From assembly GCA_012317185.1 (NCBI GenBank), contig CP048838.1:4030001-4094000 (forward strand): a DNA stretch of 64,000 nt. Reading direction: 5' to 3'. The notes beneath the pieces were generated by a model that was not told the DNA's origin, ran no database searches, and saw nothing but the letters and a program-made list of their open reading frames with translations. The stretch comes from [Clostridium] innocuum (GTDB lineage: Bacteria; Bacillota_I; Bacilli_A; Erysipelotrichales; Erysipelotrichaceae). The position numbers and the translations under genes were made by a program. The first letter of the stretch is position 1. Every line of letters starts with the position of its first letter. Below are positions 1 through 8,023 of the stretch, one piece after another.

Positions 1-1157
1 GCTGCATTCAATCTCTGACTCGCATCTGTATTCTTGTTTATGATTGTCTGCAGCTGAGCCTCCAATGCCGCCGCCCCTTGTGTAACCTGCTTCAGACTAT
101 CTGCACTGCCGGTATTTTTTTCGTGCAAATAAGCAAGTAGATCAGCATGACTGTCGGTACTTGATTTTATTGCAGTGGATAGCTCCTGCATACCAGACAG
201 AACACGAGAGCTGCCCTTATGCAAATCGGAGGTTCCCTGCGCCAGAGCATTCACCCCCTGATTTAAAACTGCAGAGCTTTGCATTAACTGCTCACTTCCC
301 TGTTGCAGGGCAGCTACACCGGTTGTATACGCCTCTACCCCCTGCTGCAGCTCACCGCTTCCTGTGTGCAGCGAGGATGCGCCGTTAACAAGCTGTACGC
401 TTTTTCCATTCATCGTGCGGATACCGCTTCGCAGCTGCCTGCTTCCCTGTTGCAGCTGTGCCACTCCATCGGTATAAGCCTGCAGTCCCTGCTTCAGTGT
501 TTCACTTCCGTCTTGAAAGGTCAGTGTACTGGAGGCAAGAGTGTTCAGATTATCCGTGATGGTCTGATTCCCCGCAATACTGTCGGATAATCCGTTCTGA
601 ATTTTCTGACTGCCCTTTCCCGCTGTTTTCAAGCCGCTGCTCAACACCTGAACGTTGGAGAATAATGTATCGGCATAGGTTTTTGTCACAGTAGCGGAAA
701 TCTGTTCCCGTATTTTTGCAATCGCTGTCTCGTCCATTTTCGAGGCGATATAATTGGTACCGGGATTCGTTGTATACCTGAGCTCCATTTTTTTCGGATG
801 TTTATCCATGAGCGTTGTTGCATTTGATGAAAAATTTTCAGGTATCGTTATAATCATATAATAAGAGCCATCCTTTAAGCCCTGGCTGGCTTTTTCGGCA
901 TCGACAAAGCAGAAATCCATTTCCTTTGCCTTTTTCAGATTCGCAACCAGATCCTCCCCGATATGAAGGCTGGAACCGTTATAGGTAACCTTATTGTCTT
1001 CATTTACTACTGCAACCGGTATTTTATCCGCATTTCCGTAAGGATCCCACATAGAACCCAGAAAAATACCTGAATACAGCATGGGAATCACAATAATCGC
1101 TGCCAGCACAACCTTGATCCATGTACTGCCTGCTATATTTTTCCATTCTTCCTTCAT
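1..1157 (-). CDS. YhgE/Pip-family membrane protein, N-terminal part (runs off the window)
   Basis: The reading frame begins at the ATG at 1157 after an AAGAGGA ribosome site and stays open to base 1, so the C-terminus lies outside the window. The first ~30 residues hold a hydrophobic segment (WIKVVLAAIIVIPMLYSG) followed by the extracytoplasmic domain typical of YhgE/Pip proteins (VAVVNED, then a D-G-S-Y-Y-M-I-I-T-I-P strand). After residue ~180 come many short L-x-x-G repeats (QLQQGSRQLRSG-like), the long repetitive stalk of this family. YhgE/Pip proteins resemble the membrane parts of ABC-2 exporters and type VII secretion accessory or phage-receptor proteins. The exact substrate is unknown. 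It is divergent from the Rrf2 gene at 1367. Confidence 0.88.
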   Translation of the reverse strand, partial: MKEEWKNIAGSTWIKVVLAAIIVIPMLYSGIFLGSMWDPYGNADKIPVAVVNEDNKVTYNGSSLHIGEDLVANLKKAKEMDFCFVDAEKASQGLKDGSYYMIITIPENFSSNATTLMDKHPKKMELRYTTNPGTNYIASKMDETAIAKIREQISATVTKTYADTLFSNVQVLSSGLKTAGKGSQKIQNGLSDSIAGNQTITDNLNTLASSTLTFQDGSETLKQGLQAYTDGVAQLQQGSRQLRSGIRTMNGKSVQLVNGASSLHTGSGELQQGVEAYTTGVAALQQGSEQLMQSSAVLNQGVNALAQGTSDLHKGSSRVLSGMQELSTAIKSSTDSHADLLAYLHEKNTGSADSLKQVTQGAAALEAQLQTIINKNTDASQRLNA

Positions 1158-1186
1158 AATATCCTCTTCTTTCTTTTCTATCCATA

Positions 1187-1199
1187 GATATACTATATC
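1187..1199. promoter_or_regulatory. 13-bp palindrome in the YhgE leader, possible operator
   Basis: GATATA-C-TATATC is a perfect inverted repeat between the -10 box and the ribosome site of the YhgE gene. The neighbouring Rrf2 regulator would be a natural candidate to bind it, but that is inference. Short AT-rich palindromes also occur by chance. Confidence 0.35.
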
Positions 1200-1213
1200 C
1201 ACGGAATACTGGA

Positions 1214-1241
1214 ATTATAGTACATTATATGCTTGTGTCAA
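1214..1241 (-). promoter_or_regulatory. sigma-A promoter of the YhgE gene
   Basis: On the minus strand a consensus TTGACA (1236-1241) and TATAAT (1214-1219) are separated by 16 bp. They lie about 60 bases upstream of the ATG at 1157. Confidence 0.75.
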
Positions 1242-1314
1242 CGCTCTTTACAGAAAGTTTAGAATTGTTATGAAAAATTCACACGAAAAAGACGGCTTGA
1301 TTTAAGGAAAAGGC

Positions 1315-1344
1315 TTGCAAAGACAAAGAAAAAACAGCTATACT
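1315..1344 (+). promoter_or_regulatory. promoter of the Rrf2 gene
   Basis: TTGCAA (1315-1320) and TATACT (1339-1344) are separated by 18 bp and end 22 bases before the ATG at 1367, giving a very short leader. Confidence 0.6.
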
Positions 1345-1366
1345 ATACATGATAGAAGGTGAGAGT

Positions 1367-1783
1367 ATGAGAATACGCGGCAGTCTGGAGCAGGCAATCT
1401 GTATCGTGCTGCTGATAAGTACAAGCAGCCGGCCGGTAAAAAGCAGCGAGCTCAGTAAAAAGCTGAACGTATCAGATTCCTATTTAAAAAAAATCATGCG
1501 GCAGCTGGTCAAAGCGAAGATCGTTTCTTCAATCGCCAGTAAAAACGGCGGCTTTGTATTATTGAAAACCCCCTCCCGCATCACCTTTCTGGACCTGTTT
1601 AATGCCATCGAGGGGCAGGAGCAATTTGCTGTGAGTACAAGCCTTGTCGATCGGGTGTTTGATTCCAGAAAGCAGGTAAAGGAAAAGGAAGAAAAAATCA
1701 TGCATTATCTGCATGGTGCGGAATTGGAATATCGAAAGAAATTAAAAGAAATCACCATCCAGCAAATTTTATCCGATGTCTGA
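1367..1783 (+). CDS. Rrf2-family transcriptional regulator
   Basis: A 138-residue protein starting MRIRGSLEQA, preceded by GAAGGTGAG at good spacing. An in-frame ATG at 1349 lacks a ribosome site. Residues ~10-65 form the winged helix-turn-helix of Rrf2 proteins (SSELSKKLNVSDSYLKKIMR, then a wing with KNGGFVL), followed by the usual FLDLFNAIEG segment. The central Cys residues that hold Fe-S in IscR/NsrR are absent, so this is probably not an Fe-S sensor. It is divergent from the YhgE gene and is its most likely local target, but this is inference. Confidence 0.85.
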   Translation: MRIRGSLEQAICIVLLISTSSRPVKSSELSKKLNVSDSYLKKIMRQLVKAKIVSSIASKNGGFVLLKTPSRITFLDLFNAIEGQEQFAVSTSLVDRVFDSRKQVKEKEEKIMHYLHGAELEYRKKLKEITIQQILSDV

Positions 1784-2026
1784 TAATAACAGCCACAAGA
1801 CATGTTCATGCTGCTGTATATCATATCAGAAATGATAATATTTCTTACATAAACTATTTTATAAGCTTGCTTTAAAAAGAAAATAAAAAAAAGCTACAGC
1901 CGGGGCTTTAACACTGGCAGAGTCATTTGCACTTTACTCACCATGTAACAGCCATAGGTAATCCAGGCAGCTTTCTTTGATTGTTAAGCTGCTTTTCTTT
2001 TTTCCTTTACACGATGTCCTAACGTG
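1784..2026. other. gene-free stretch with one hairpin
   Basis: No convincing gene was found between the Rrf2 stop and the next terminator. A GCAGCTT/AAGCTGC stem (1967-1973 and 1986-1992) with a T-rich 3' side (1993-2003) could end transcription of the Rrf2 gene on the plus strand, although it lies 180 bases downstream. Confidence 0.4.
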
Positions 2027-2029
2027 ATA

Positions 2030-2070
2030 AGAAAAAGACTGAATCTTCAGGTATAGAAGGCTCAGTCTTT
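2030..2070 (-). terminator. terminator of the 52-residue protein gene
   Basis: A 9-bp stem AAAGACTGA/TCAGTCTTT (2034-2042 and 2062-2070) is followed on the minus strand by TTTTTCTTAT, immediately after the small gene at 2079-2237. Confidence 0.7.
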
Positions 2071-2078
2071 CCTTTTTC

Positions 2079-2237
2079 TCAATTTCCGCCGGGACCGTCC
2101 TGACGATCTCTTTCATCCGGATAATACTTCAGGTTATTGTTCGTCCATTGATTGTTGCCGGCTGTTTTCTTTGCTTCCTCACCATGCAGCAGCTCTTCGC
2201 TGTCACAGCAGGATTTTTTCTTCTGTTCCATGTTCAT
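2079..2237 (-). CDS. small hydrophilic protein, 52 residues, unknown
   Basis: A short frame starting MNMEQKKKSCC at 2237, with GGAGTG just upstream, and ending DRQDGPGGN. A second ATG at 2231 is also possible and has a better-spaced ribosome site. It is followed at once by a good intrinsic terminator, which supports a real gene. The middle (NNQWTNNNLKYYPDERDRQDGPGGN in two parts) is charged and Asn-rich, with a Cys-Cys pair near the start. There is no signal peptide or membrane segment. I do not recognise a named family; function unknown. Confidence 0.55.
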   Translation of the reverse strand: MNMEQKKKSCCDSEELLHGEEAKKTAGNNQWTNNNLKYYPDERDRQDGPGGN

Positions 2238-2274
2238 CACACTCCATTCTTAGTATGTGTCCGGAAGGGATTGA

Positions 2275-2721
2275 CTATACCGATTCTTTGCCTGAAGCAT
2301 ACGGCCCGGTTATTTCCAAGACATTTCCTTCGGGGTCTGTGATATTGAAATACCAGTAAGGCATCGAGATTGAAACATAATATAAGGGAGAGAGCGGACT
2401 GATTTGCAGATTTTTCAAACGCGTATATTCTGACTGCAAATCCTCACAAACATAATTCTGAACCATTATATCATTCCCTTGGTTCACCGTCTGTATGCAG
2501 TCTTCGACATATGCATTATTATAGTGTTCGTCCACATCCTGTTCTTTTTGTACGCATTGCGCATCATATTCCGCATGCAGCACGGCAAGCGTATGCCCGC
2601 AGGAAAACTCCACCCATCGCTGTGCAGTAACTTCCTTCCCTTTTTGCTGAAGCAGCTGCTCGTAGAAGCTTACCGTATCACGAAAATGCAGTGCATTGAT
2701 ATATATACAAGCCAGCTTCAT
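2275..2721 (-). CDS. VOC-family (glyoxalase/bleomycin resistance-like) protein
   Basis: A 148-residue protein beginning MKLACIYINA at 2721, with AAGGAGG upstream. It shows the beta-alpha-beta-beta-beta pattern of VOC modules: FRDTVSFYEQLL near the start and the closing motif YWYFNITDPEGNVLEITGP near the end. These small proteins are metal-dependent lyases, dioxygenases or binding proteins; the substrate cannot be read from sequence. Its ATG overlaps the stop of the upstream GNAT gene (ATGA), so the two are translationally coupled. Confidence 0.75.
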   Translation of the reverse strand: MKLACIYINALHFRDTVSFYEQLLQQKGKEVTAQRWVEFSCGHTLAVLHAEYDAQCVQKEQDVDEHYNNAYVEDCIQTVNQGNDIMVQNYVCEDLQSEYTRLKNLQISPLSPLYYVSISMPYWYFNITDPEGNVLEITGPYASGKESV

Positions 2722-3002
2722 CGTGGTTCCTCCTTCATCCAAATATCCTGTTCCTTCTCATGCTTTTTCATCCAGGCAAGTGCATAGGGACTAAATGCCA
2801 TACATTTCCAGCACTTCTTCCTTATCACAGCTGCCGCCTCCTTCATCAGTGCGCCTCTTATCCCCTGTCCGCGCAGGGATACATCGGCAAATGTATGATT
2901 GATATCCACGACCTGCTTGTCCACAAAGGGGAATGTAAACTCTGCAGGCAGCTGTCCCTGTTCCTCTATAAATATACGGTGATCCTCTCTGCTTATCTCC
3001 AT
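2718..3002 (-). CDS. GCN5-related N-acetyltransferase, small YjdJ-like type
   Basis: A 94-residue protein with GGAGGAG before the ATG at 3002. It matches the short GNAT subfamily: DINHTFADVSLRGQGIRGAL carries the acetyl-CoA binding motif (R-G-Q-G-I-R-G), and the C-terminus has FSPYALAWMKKH, the tail common in these proteins. The acceptor is unknown. It forms a two-gene unit with the VOC protein, overlapping it by four bases. Confidence 0.8.
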   Translation of the reverse strand: MEISREDHRIFIEEQGQLPAEFTFPFVDKQVVDINHTFADVSLRGQGIRGALMKEAAAVIRKKCWKCMAFSPYALAWMKKHEKEQDIWMKEEPR

Positions 3003-3350
3003 AACAGTCTCCTCCCCATGCCATACGCACGACGATTACAGCTTCATTGTACCATAAATCATTTCTGCATTACTGAAATTAAATACCATTTTTAACTACC
3101 GTTTTATACCCGTGTCTTAATACAGGAAGCAGATTTTATAAAACAGAGCTTTATCCGCTGTTATCAGTTATAAACAAAGGAATCAGACTCATCGCACGAA
3201 GCTGATAAGCCTGATTCCCAATCTCTCAAAGTGTTCTGGTCTCGCTGCTTCCAAGTAAGAAGCAGAGCGCCCATAGCCTGCTCCTTAAGTGATGAACAGC
3301 TGTCACTGTTGTTGTTATTACAAACTAAGCGCATTTAACTCGCCTTGTTT
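3003..3350. other. intergenic stretch with terminator-like hairpin
   Basis: GGAATCAG/CTGATTCC (3179-3186 and 3211-3218) can form a long hairpin that, on the minus strand, could end the adenine deaminase transcript 130 bases after its stop. A short minus-strand frame (ATG at 3274, AAGGAG upstream, 36 codons) runs through this hairpin. I do not consider it a supported gene. Confidence 0.4.
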
Positions 3351-5123
3351 TTATGCAAACAGCGGTACAATCTCCTTCTTTAAAACGTCAATCAGTCCGA
3401 GATCGGACATTTTCGCCTCCGGGATAACCGGTAAAGCAAGGGTTACGATTCTCAGCAGCGGGTTTTCCATATCCACAAGACCGAGCGCACGATTCGCATC
3501 CTTCATCAGTGCATTGTCAACTGCCAGCTCCTCTGCAGGCTTCAGCGAAATCAGTCCTGCCAGCGGAAGCTGCAAGGTATGAAGCACAGCTCCGTCCTTT
3601 ACCGCACACATGCCGCCTCCACAGGCAATCAGCTCATTTGCGGCAAGCAACGCGTTCTCTGCAGTATCGTATACAATCGTCAGATTGTGTGAATCATGAG
3701 AAACCGTTGAAGCAAGAGCTCCGGTTGTCGTACCAAAGCCGCGCACAACACCAAGTGCAACTGTATCGTGCCCCTCATGACGGTTTACGACAGCTACAAA
3801 CTTCAAATCATCATCATTCAGCTTCAGATAACCGTTTTCCACAGGAAGCTCCTCACAGCTTACCAGTGTGCTGGACAACAGCAGATCCTTATACTCCATC
3901 AGATTCACCTTAACCGTCCCGTTTTCCACAGGAGCCTGGATACGGAAATCCTCAACGCTTAACTTCTTCACATGCATGGAATTGCGATGCTCAATAGCAT
4001 AGCTTTCATCCTTAATGTCTGCCAGCAGCTTTCCATTTTCCGCTACCAGCTCACCATTGTAAAATACATGACTCGGCTTCAATTCCTCCAGGCTTTCCAC
4101 CAGCAGCATATCTGCAACAAAGCCAGGTGCAATCGCTCCCAGGTTTTCGATTTTGATTTCACGTGCCGTATTATAGGTAGCACTCTTAATAGCTGTTACC
4201 GGATCCATACCGCATCGAATGGCATTGCGGACTACATCATTCATATGTCCGTTGTTCAGAATATCATCCGCTTCGCGATCATCCGTACAGAAGCACAGGT
4301 GATCGAAGAATTTCACCTGCTTAACACCCTCCCAGATATCCTTTACATTCTTTGTGATGGAGCTGTCTCTGGCATCCACATACATTGCACTGCGCAGCTT
4401 TTCCAAGCCCTCATCCGATGCCCGTGTTTCATGACAGGTATTCGGACCACCGCACAGATAGGCAGACAGCATCCGCCCGCTGACATACGGTGCATGTCCC
4501 TGCATATACAGTCCGCGATCCTCCGCAACCTTCAGAATATCCATCATACGGTCCTCACCATGGATAACGGCAAGGAAATCCATAACCTCCGCAAGTCCGA
4601 TGACACGCTTTAAGCCGCAAAGCTCTTCAATCTGTTCTGCCAGAAAATCCGCTCCCGCATTCTCCAGACCGGGTACGGCAGGCACACAGCTTGGAATATC
4701 GATCAGCTGACGCATGGGGAGATCTTCTCCGCTGTCATGCATATAACGCACGCCCTCCATGCCCCATACATTGGCAATTTCATGCGGGTCGGTAATCACG
4801 GTCGTTGTCCCGTGAGGAAGAACTGCCTTTGCGAAATTACGCGGCGTCATCATGGAGCTTTCGATATGCTCATGCGCATCCAGAAAGCCGGGAATCAGAT
4901 AGTGTCCCTGTCCATCCACAACGGTCGCTGCCTTGTCCAGATCCGCATCCAGATTCTTATATTCCACATGTGCAATCATACCATCATAAACAAATACATT
5001 GGCCGGATAGATTTCTCCGGTAATCACGTTGACCAGCTGAACATGTTTGATCAGCAAATCGCTTGGAATTTCACCAAGAGCCGCCTTGAGCAGCTGTTTT
5101 TTATCCTTTGGCTGCAGCTTCAT
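3351..5123 (-). CDS. ade: adenine deaminase
   Basis: A 590-residue protein, the normal length for bacterial Ade, starting MKLQPKDKKQ at 5123 after GAAAGGAAG. A TTG at 5144 is a weaker alternative. It hydrolyses adenine to hypoxanthine and ammonia. The amidohydrolase metal motif DAHEHIESSMM is near residue 85, HGTTTVITDPHEIANV follows, and the metal-site FCTDDR lies near residue 275. The C-terminal half is the Ade-specific domain (GFGTTTGALASTVSHDSHN). It is the second gene of a riboswitch-led unit with a purine permease 50 bases upstream, so it fits adenine salvage by way of hypoxanthine. Confidence 0.95.
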   Translation of the reverse strand: MKLQPKDKKQLLKAALGEIPSDLLIKHVQLVNVITGEIYPANVFVYDGMIAHVEYKNLDADLDKAATVVDGQGHYLIPGFLDAHEHIESSMMTPRNFAKAVLPHGTTTVITDPHEIANVWGMEGVRYMHDSGEDLPMRQLIDIPSCVPAVPGLENAGADFLAEQIEELCGLKRVIGLAEVMDFLAVIHGEDRMMDILKVAEDRGLYMQGHAPYVSGRMLSAYLCGGPNTCHETRASDEGLEKLRSAMYVDARDSSITKNVKDIWEGVKQVKFFDHLCFCTDDREADDILNNGHMNDVVRNAIRCGMDPVTAIKSATYNTAREIKIENLGAIAPGFVADMLLVESLEELKPSHVFYNGELVAENGKLLADIKDESYAIEHRNSMHVKKLSVEDFRIQAPVENGTVKVNLMEYKDLLLSSTLVSCEELPVENGYLKLNDDDLKFVAVVNRHEGHDTVALGVVRGFGTTTGALASTVSHDSHNLTIVYDTAENALLAANELIACGGGMCAVKDGAVLHTLQLPLAGLISLKPAEELAVDNALMKDANRALGLVDMENPLLRIVTLALPVIPEAKMSDLGLIDVLKKEIVPLFA

Positions 5124-5143
5124 ATACAACACTTCCTTTCTCA

Positions 5144-5169
5144 AAAAGATGCACTCTCATGCATCTTTT
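5144..5169 (-). promoter_or_regulatory. perfect hairpin between permease and ade
   Basis: AAAAGATGCA and TGCATCTTTT form a perfect 10-bp stem with a 6-base loop in the 50-base gap between the two genes. The U tract (UUUUUGAG) is short, so it may be a partial terminator or a processing or stability element that sets the ade:permease ratio. Confidence 0.55.
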
Positions 5170-5172
5170 GCT

Positions 5173-6507
5173 TTACCCGTATATAAAATAACAAATCAGT
5201 GGTATCGCCATAACATACATGATCGGATGTACTTCTCTGAATTTACCGGTTGCTGTTTTGATGAGTACGAATGCCAGAATACCGGCAGAGATACCGCTGG
5301 CGATAGAGCCTGTAAACACAGTGAACATAATCATGACAAACGGCCCGAAGGATTCTGAGAAATCTGCGAAATCAATATCCTTAAAGCCGCTGATCATCAA
5401 AAAGCCAACGAAAATCAGAGCCGGTCCGGTTGCCGCATTGGGAATCATCAGCACCAGCGGGGAGAGAAATACCATAATCATAAAGATAACGGATACCACA
5501 ACACTTGTAAATCCCGTACGTCCGCCTGCTTCCACACCAGCACTGGATTCCACAAAGGTGGTGATGACCGTATTACCGGTAAGCGCACCGACACAGGTAC
5601 CGATGGCATCTACCAGAAACGGCTGCTGGATATTCGGTAAATCCCCGTTTTCATCCAGCATGCCGGCTTTTGCACTGACACCGAGAATTGTCCCCAGCGT
5701 AGAAAAGAAATCTCCGCAGAACGCCGTAAAGATCAGAATGACGGATGAGAAACTGAATACGGATTTAAAATCCAGATTAAACATGACATTGCCCAGCCCT
5801 GTGAAATCAGGAACCTTGGCAAAGGTAGACGGCACTGTGGTAACCCCTGCCGGTATTCCCAGAAGCGTAACGATAACGATACCGATCAGAATAGCACCGT
5901 TCACCTTATACGCTGTCAGAATAGCGATGATAACAAGTCCCAGAACGGCCAGCATAACAGCAGGATCAGTGAAATTCCCCATGCCCATTCCGCTTTCCGT
6001 AAAGGCTGCAATCCCTGTATTTTTGAATCCCAGATAGGCGATAAAGAAGCCGATTGCGGTACCAATCGATATTTTAATGTTTTTTGGTATCGCCTTAACA
6101 ATCAAATCACGGATACCGAAGATTGTCAGCAACAGAAAAATAACACCTGAAATCAGAGTCATTGCCATAGCACCGCCAAAGGACAACTGCTGGCTCTGAA
6201 TCAGTGCCCCGAACATGAAGTTGCTTCCCATACCGGTTGCCAGTGCAAACGGGAGGTTTGCATACAATGCCATCAGCAGCGTAATCAGCCCACTGATAAT
6301 GGCACAGGTGACAACAATCGCCTCCTTCGTAATCATGACGCCGTTGGCATCGATGATAAATGCGGCATCCCCATAGCCGACGATTGCCCCGGGCTGTACA
6401 ACCAGAACATATGCCATTGTCATAAACGTGGTGATACCGGCGATAAGCTCTTTTTTATAGCTGGTATTGCGTTCCCTAAATTTGAAAAAATCTGCGATTT
6501 TGCTCAT
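5173..6507 (-). CDS. NCS2-family purine (guanine/hypoxanthine) permease
   Basis: A 444-residue, strongly hydrophobic protein starting MSKIADFFKF at 6507 after AAGGAGGA. An in-frame ATG at 6579 lies inside the riboswitch and cannot be the normal start. It belongs to the AzgA/PbuG type of nucleobase transporters: the N-terminal ELIAGITTFMTMAYVLVVQP and GMGSNFMF are typical. It imports purine bases with protons across the cytoplasmic membrane. Control by a guanine-type riboswitch and linkage to adenine deaminase support a purine substrate; specificity between hypoxanthine, guanine and adenine is inferred. Confidence 0.9.
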   Translation of the reverse strand: MSKIADFFKFRERNTSYKKELIAGITTFMTMAYVLVVQPGAIVGYGDAAFIIDANGVMITKEAIVVTCAIISGLITLLMALYANLPFALATGMGSNFMFGALIQSQQLSFGGAMAMTLISGVIFLLLTIFGIRDLIVKAIPKNIKISIGTAIGFFIAYLGFKNTGIAAFTESGMGMGNFTDPAVMLAVLGLVIIAILTAYKVNGAILIGIVIVTLLGIPAGVTTVPSTFAKVPDFTGLGNVMFNLDFKSVFSFSSVILIFTAFCGDFFSTLGTILGVSAKAGMLDENGDLPNIQQPFLVDAIGTCVGALTGNTVITTFVESSAGVEAGGRTGFTSVVVSVIFMIMVFLSPLVLMIPNAATGPALIFVGFLMISGFKDIDFADFSESFGPFVMIMFTVFTGSIASGISAGILAFVLIKTATGKFREVHPIMYVMAIPLICYFIYG

Positions 6508-6562
6508 ATTTTCCTCCTTAACCATGTCCTCACCATATTCCATGATATCCATGAAAGAAGAA

Positions 6563-6630
6563 GCACCATAGTATCTCATTTACGGTGAGATGTAGAGACT
6601 GTCGGCCATATCCCGACATTATATGGTGAG
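6563..6630 (-). ncRNA. purine riboswitch, guanine/hypoxanthine class
   Basis: The minus-strand leader folds into the three-way junction of purine aptamers. P1 pairs 6624-6630 with 6564-6570. P2 is UGUCGG/CCGACA (6600-6605, 6613-6618) with loop GAUAUGG. J2/3 is GUCUCUAC. P3 is AUCUCA/UGAGAU (6573-6578, 6586-6591) with loop CCGUAAA. The base before the closing UAUG is C (6571), the position that is C in guanine-sensing and U in adenine-sensing members. No clear terminator follows. A UUCUUCUUU tract (6554-6562) right after P1 could pair with the ribosome site AAGGAGGAA (6511-6519), which points to translational control (inference). Confidence 0.93.
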
Positions 6631-6643
6631 CACAACAGTGTTC

Positions 6644-6673
6644 ATTATACCAAAGAGGAAGCAAAACTGTAAA
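6644..6673 (-). promoter_or_regulatory. promoter of the riboswitch-permease-ade unit
   Basis: On the minus strand TTTACA (6668-6673) and TATAAT (6644-6649) are separated by 18 bp, placing the transcript start a few bases before the aptamer. Confidence 0.75.
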
Positions 6674-6705
6674 CGTCTATGCATAGGTAATTGTTTCCTG
6701 AATGC

Positions 6706-7926
6706 TTACAAATACTTCCGGAATGCCTCCAGCAAAAGCTGACACCCGTCTGCACAGTCCTTTTGTGTACTGTATTCCTCTTTACAGTGGGAGGCTCCTT
6801 CATGCTGAGAGCGTACAAAGATCATCGCTGTGGGACAAATGCCCTGAAAGTTCATACAGTCATGACCGGCGCCGCTGGCAAGTCGCAGAATCGGCAGCTG
6901 CAGTGTTTTACAGCAGACCTCCAGCTCCTGCTTCAGGCCTTCATCACATATCGCCGCCGGCAGCTGCTGTTCCAGGCGGCGTTCAATCCGTACTCCCTGT
7001 TCCTGTTCGAGCATTTCTTCAAACTCCTGCATTACATCCAGTATTTGCTGTATGACAGCATCATCCAGAGAGCGCAGATCCAGAGAAAAGCTTACACGAT
7101 CACAAATGATATTGCAGGCGCCGGGGTAGGTATGAATTTCCCCGATTGTAGCCACCGTATGCGGCTGCTGCTGCGCAAGCTTCGTCATGTGCAGAATCCA
7201 GCGGGACATGGCGGTTACCGGATCATGACGACGATGCATCGGTGTTGCCCCCGCATGTGCACTTCTGCCATATATTGTGACCGTATATCTCACCAGCCCG
7301 GCAATCCCCTCAACAATTCCCACGGAGAGATTCTGTGCTGCCAGAACATCAGCCTGCTCAATATGTACCTCATAAAATGCTTCCAGCGATGACAGCTGGC
7401 AGGTCGCATAACACGCAGGATGATAGCCTGCCTGTGTCATTGCCTGTGCAAGTGTAATTCCCTTATGATCCACAGACAGCAGTCCGTCTTTTTCCACTTT
7501 CCCGCAAATCGAGCGGCTGCCAATCATGCCATATCCGAAACGGTTTCCTTCTTCATCCCGAAAGCCAATGACCATGATGGAACGCTGCGGCTGTATTCCT
7601 GCTTCCCGTATGGTCTGCAATACTTCAATACCTGTCAGCACTCCCAGACAGCCATCGAATATTCCGCCTTCCTTTACCGTATCGAAATGGGAGCCGCAAA
7701 CAACAGGAGGCAGGTTTGGTTCAGCTCCCTTCAGCGTACCTATGATATTACCACAGGCATCAATCGTTACATGAAGACCGGCTTCCCGCATCCATTCCGT
7801 CAGCTGAAAAGCTGCCGCCTCATCCTCTTTTGTGAACGAAAGCCGTGTTACACTTCCATCTTCTGCTTTTCCAATCTGCCCCAGTGTCTGTATATGATTC
7901 CATAAACGCTTCTCATTGATTCTCAT
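6706..7926 (-). CDS. M20-family amidohydrolase (allantoate amidohydrolase / N-carbamoyl-L-amino acid hydrolase type)
   Basis: A 406-residue protein with AGGAGGT before the ATG at 7926. Metal-site motifs of the M20 carbamoylase branch are in order: CGSHFDTVKEGGIFDGCLGV near residue 78, FRDEEGNRFGYGMIGSR near 127, the dimer-domain GRSAHAGATPMHRRHD near 220, and a final GASHCKEEY (usually G-x-S-H-S/N-x-x-E). These enzymes cleave carbamoyl or ureido C-N bonds using two metal ions. Allantoate as substrate would fit the adjacent purine genes, but N-carbamoyl amino acids or other ureides are equally possible. It ends 33 bases before the permease promoter and has no shared transcript signal with it. 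Confidence 0.85.
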   Translation of the reverse strand: MRINEKRLWNHIQTLGQIGKAEDGSVTRLSFTKEDEAAAFQLTEWMREAGLHVTIDACGNIIGTLKGAEPNLPPVVCGSHFDTVKEGGIFDGCLGVLTGIEVLQTIREAGIQPQRSIMVIGFRDEEGNRFGYGMIGSRSICGKVEKDGLLSVDHKGITLAQAMTQAGYHPACYATCQLSSLEAFYEVHIEQADVLAAQNLSVGIVEGIAGLVRYTVTIYGRSAHAGATPMHRRHDPVTAMSRWILHMTKLAQQQPHTVATIGEIHTYPGACNIICDRVSFSLDLRSLDDAVIQQILDVMQEFEEMLEQEQGVRIERRLEQQLPAAICDEGLKQELEVCCKTLQLPILRLASGAGHDCMNFQGICPTAMIFVRSQHEGASHCKEEYSTQKDCADGCQLLLEAFRKYL

Positions 7927-7987
7927 AGGCTACCTCCTGATTATGAACATTATAGCTGATTGCTTCAAAAAAGCCAAGACAGCAGAA

Positions 7988-8011
7988 AAGACACCATCAA
8001 ACCGGTGTCTT
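7988..8011 (-). terminator. terminator of the HTH gene
   Basis: AAGACACC/GGTGTCTT is an 8-bp perfect stem with an 8-base loop, followed on the minus strand by TTCTG and preceded by the HTH stop 13 bases away. Confidence 0.7.
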
Positions 8012-8023
8012 GTTCTTTCGGTG

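Noticed and set aside
1934..2116. 60-codon minus-strand frame
   Set aside because: It overlaps the 52-residue gene in another frame, crosses its terminator and has no ribosome site.
3164..3274. 36-codon minus frame with AAGGAG before the ATG at 3274
   Set aside because: It runs through the putative ade terminator hairpin, is short and shows no recognisable motif; start signal alone is not enough.
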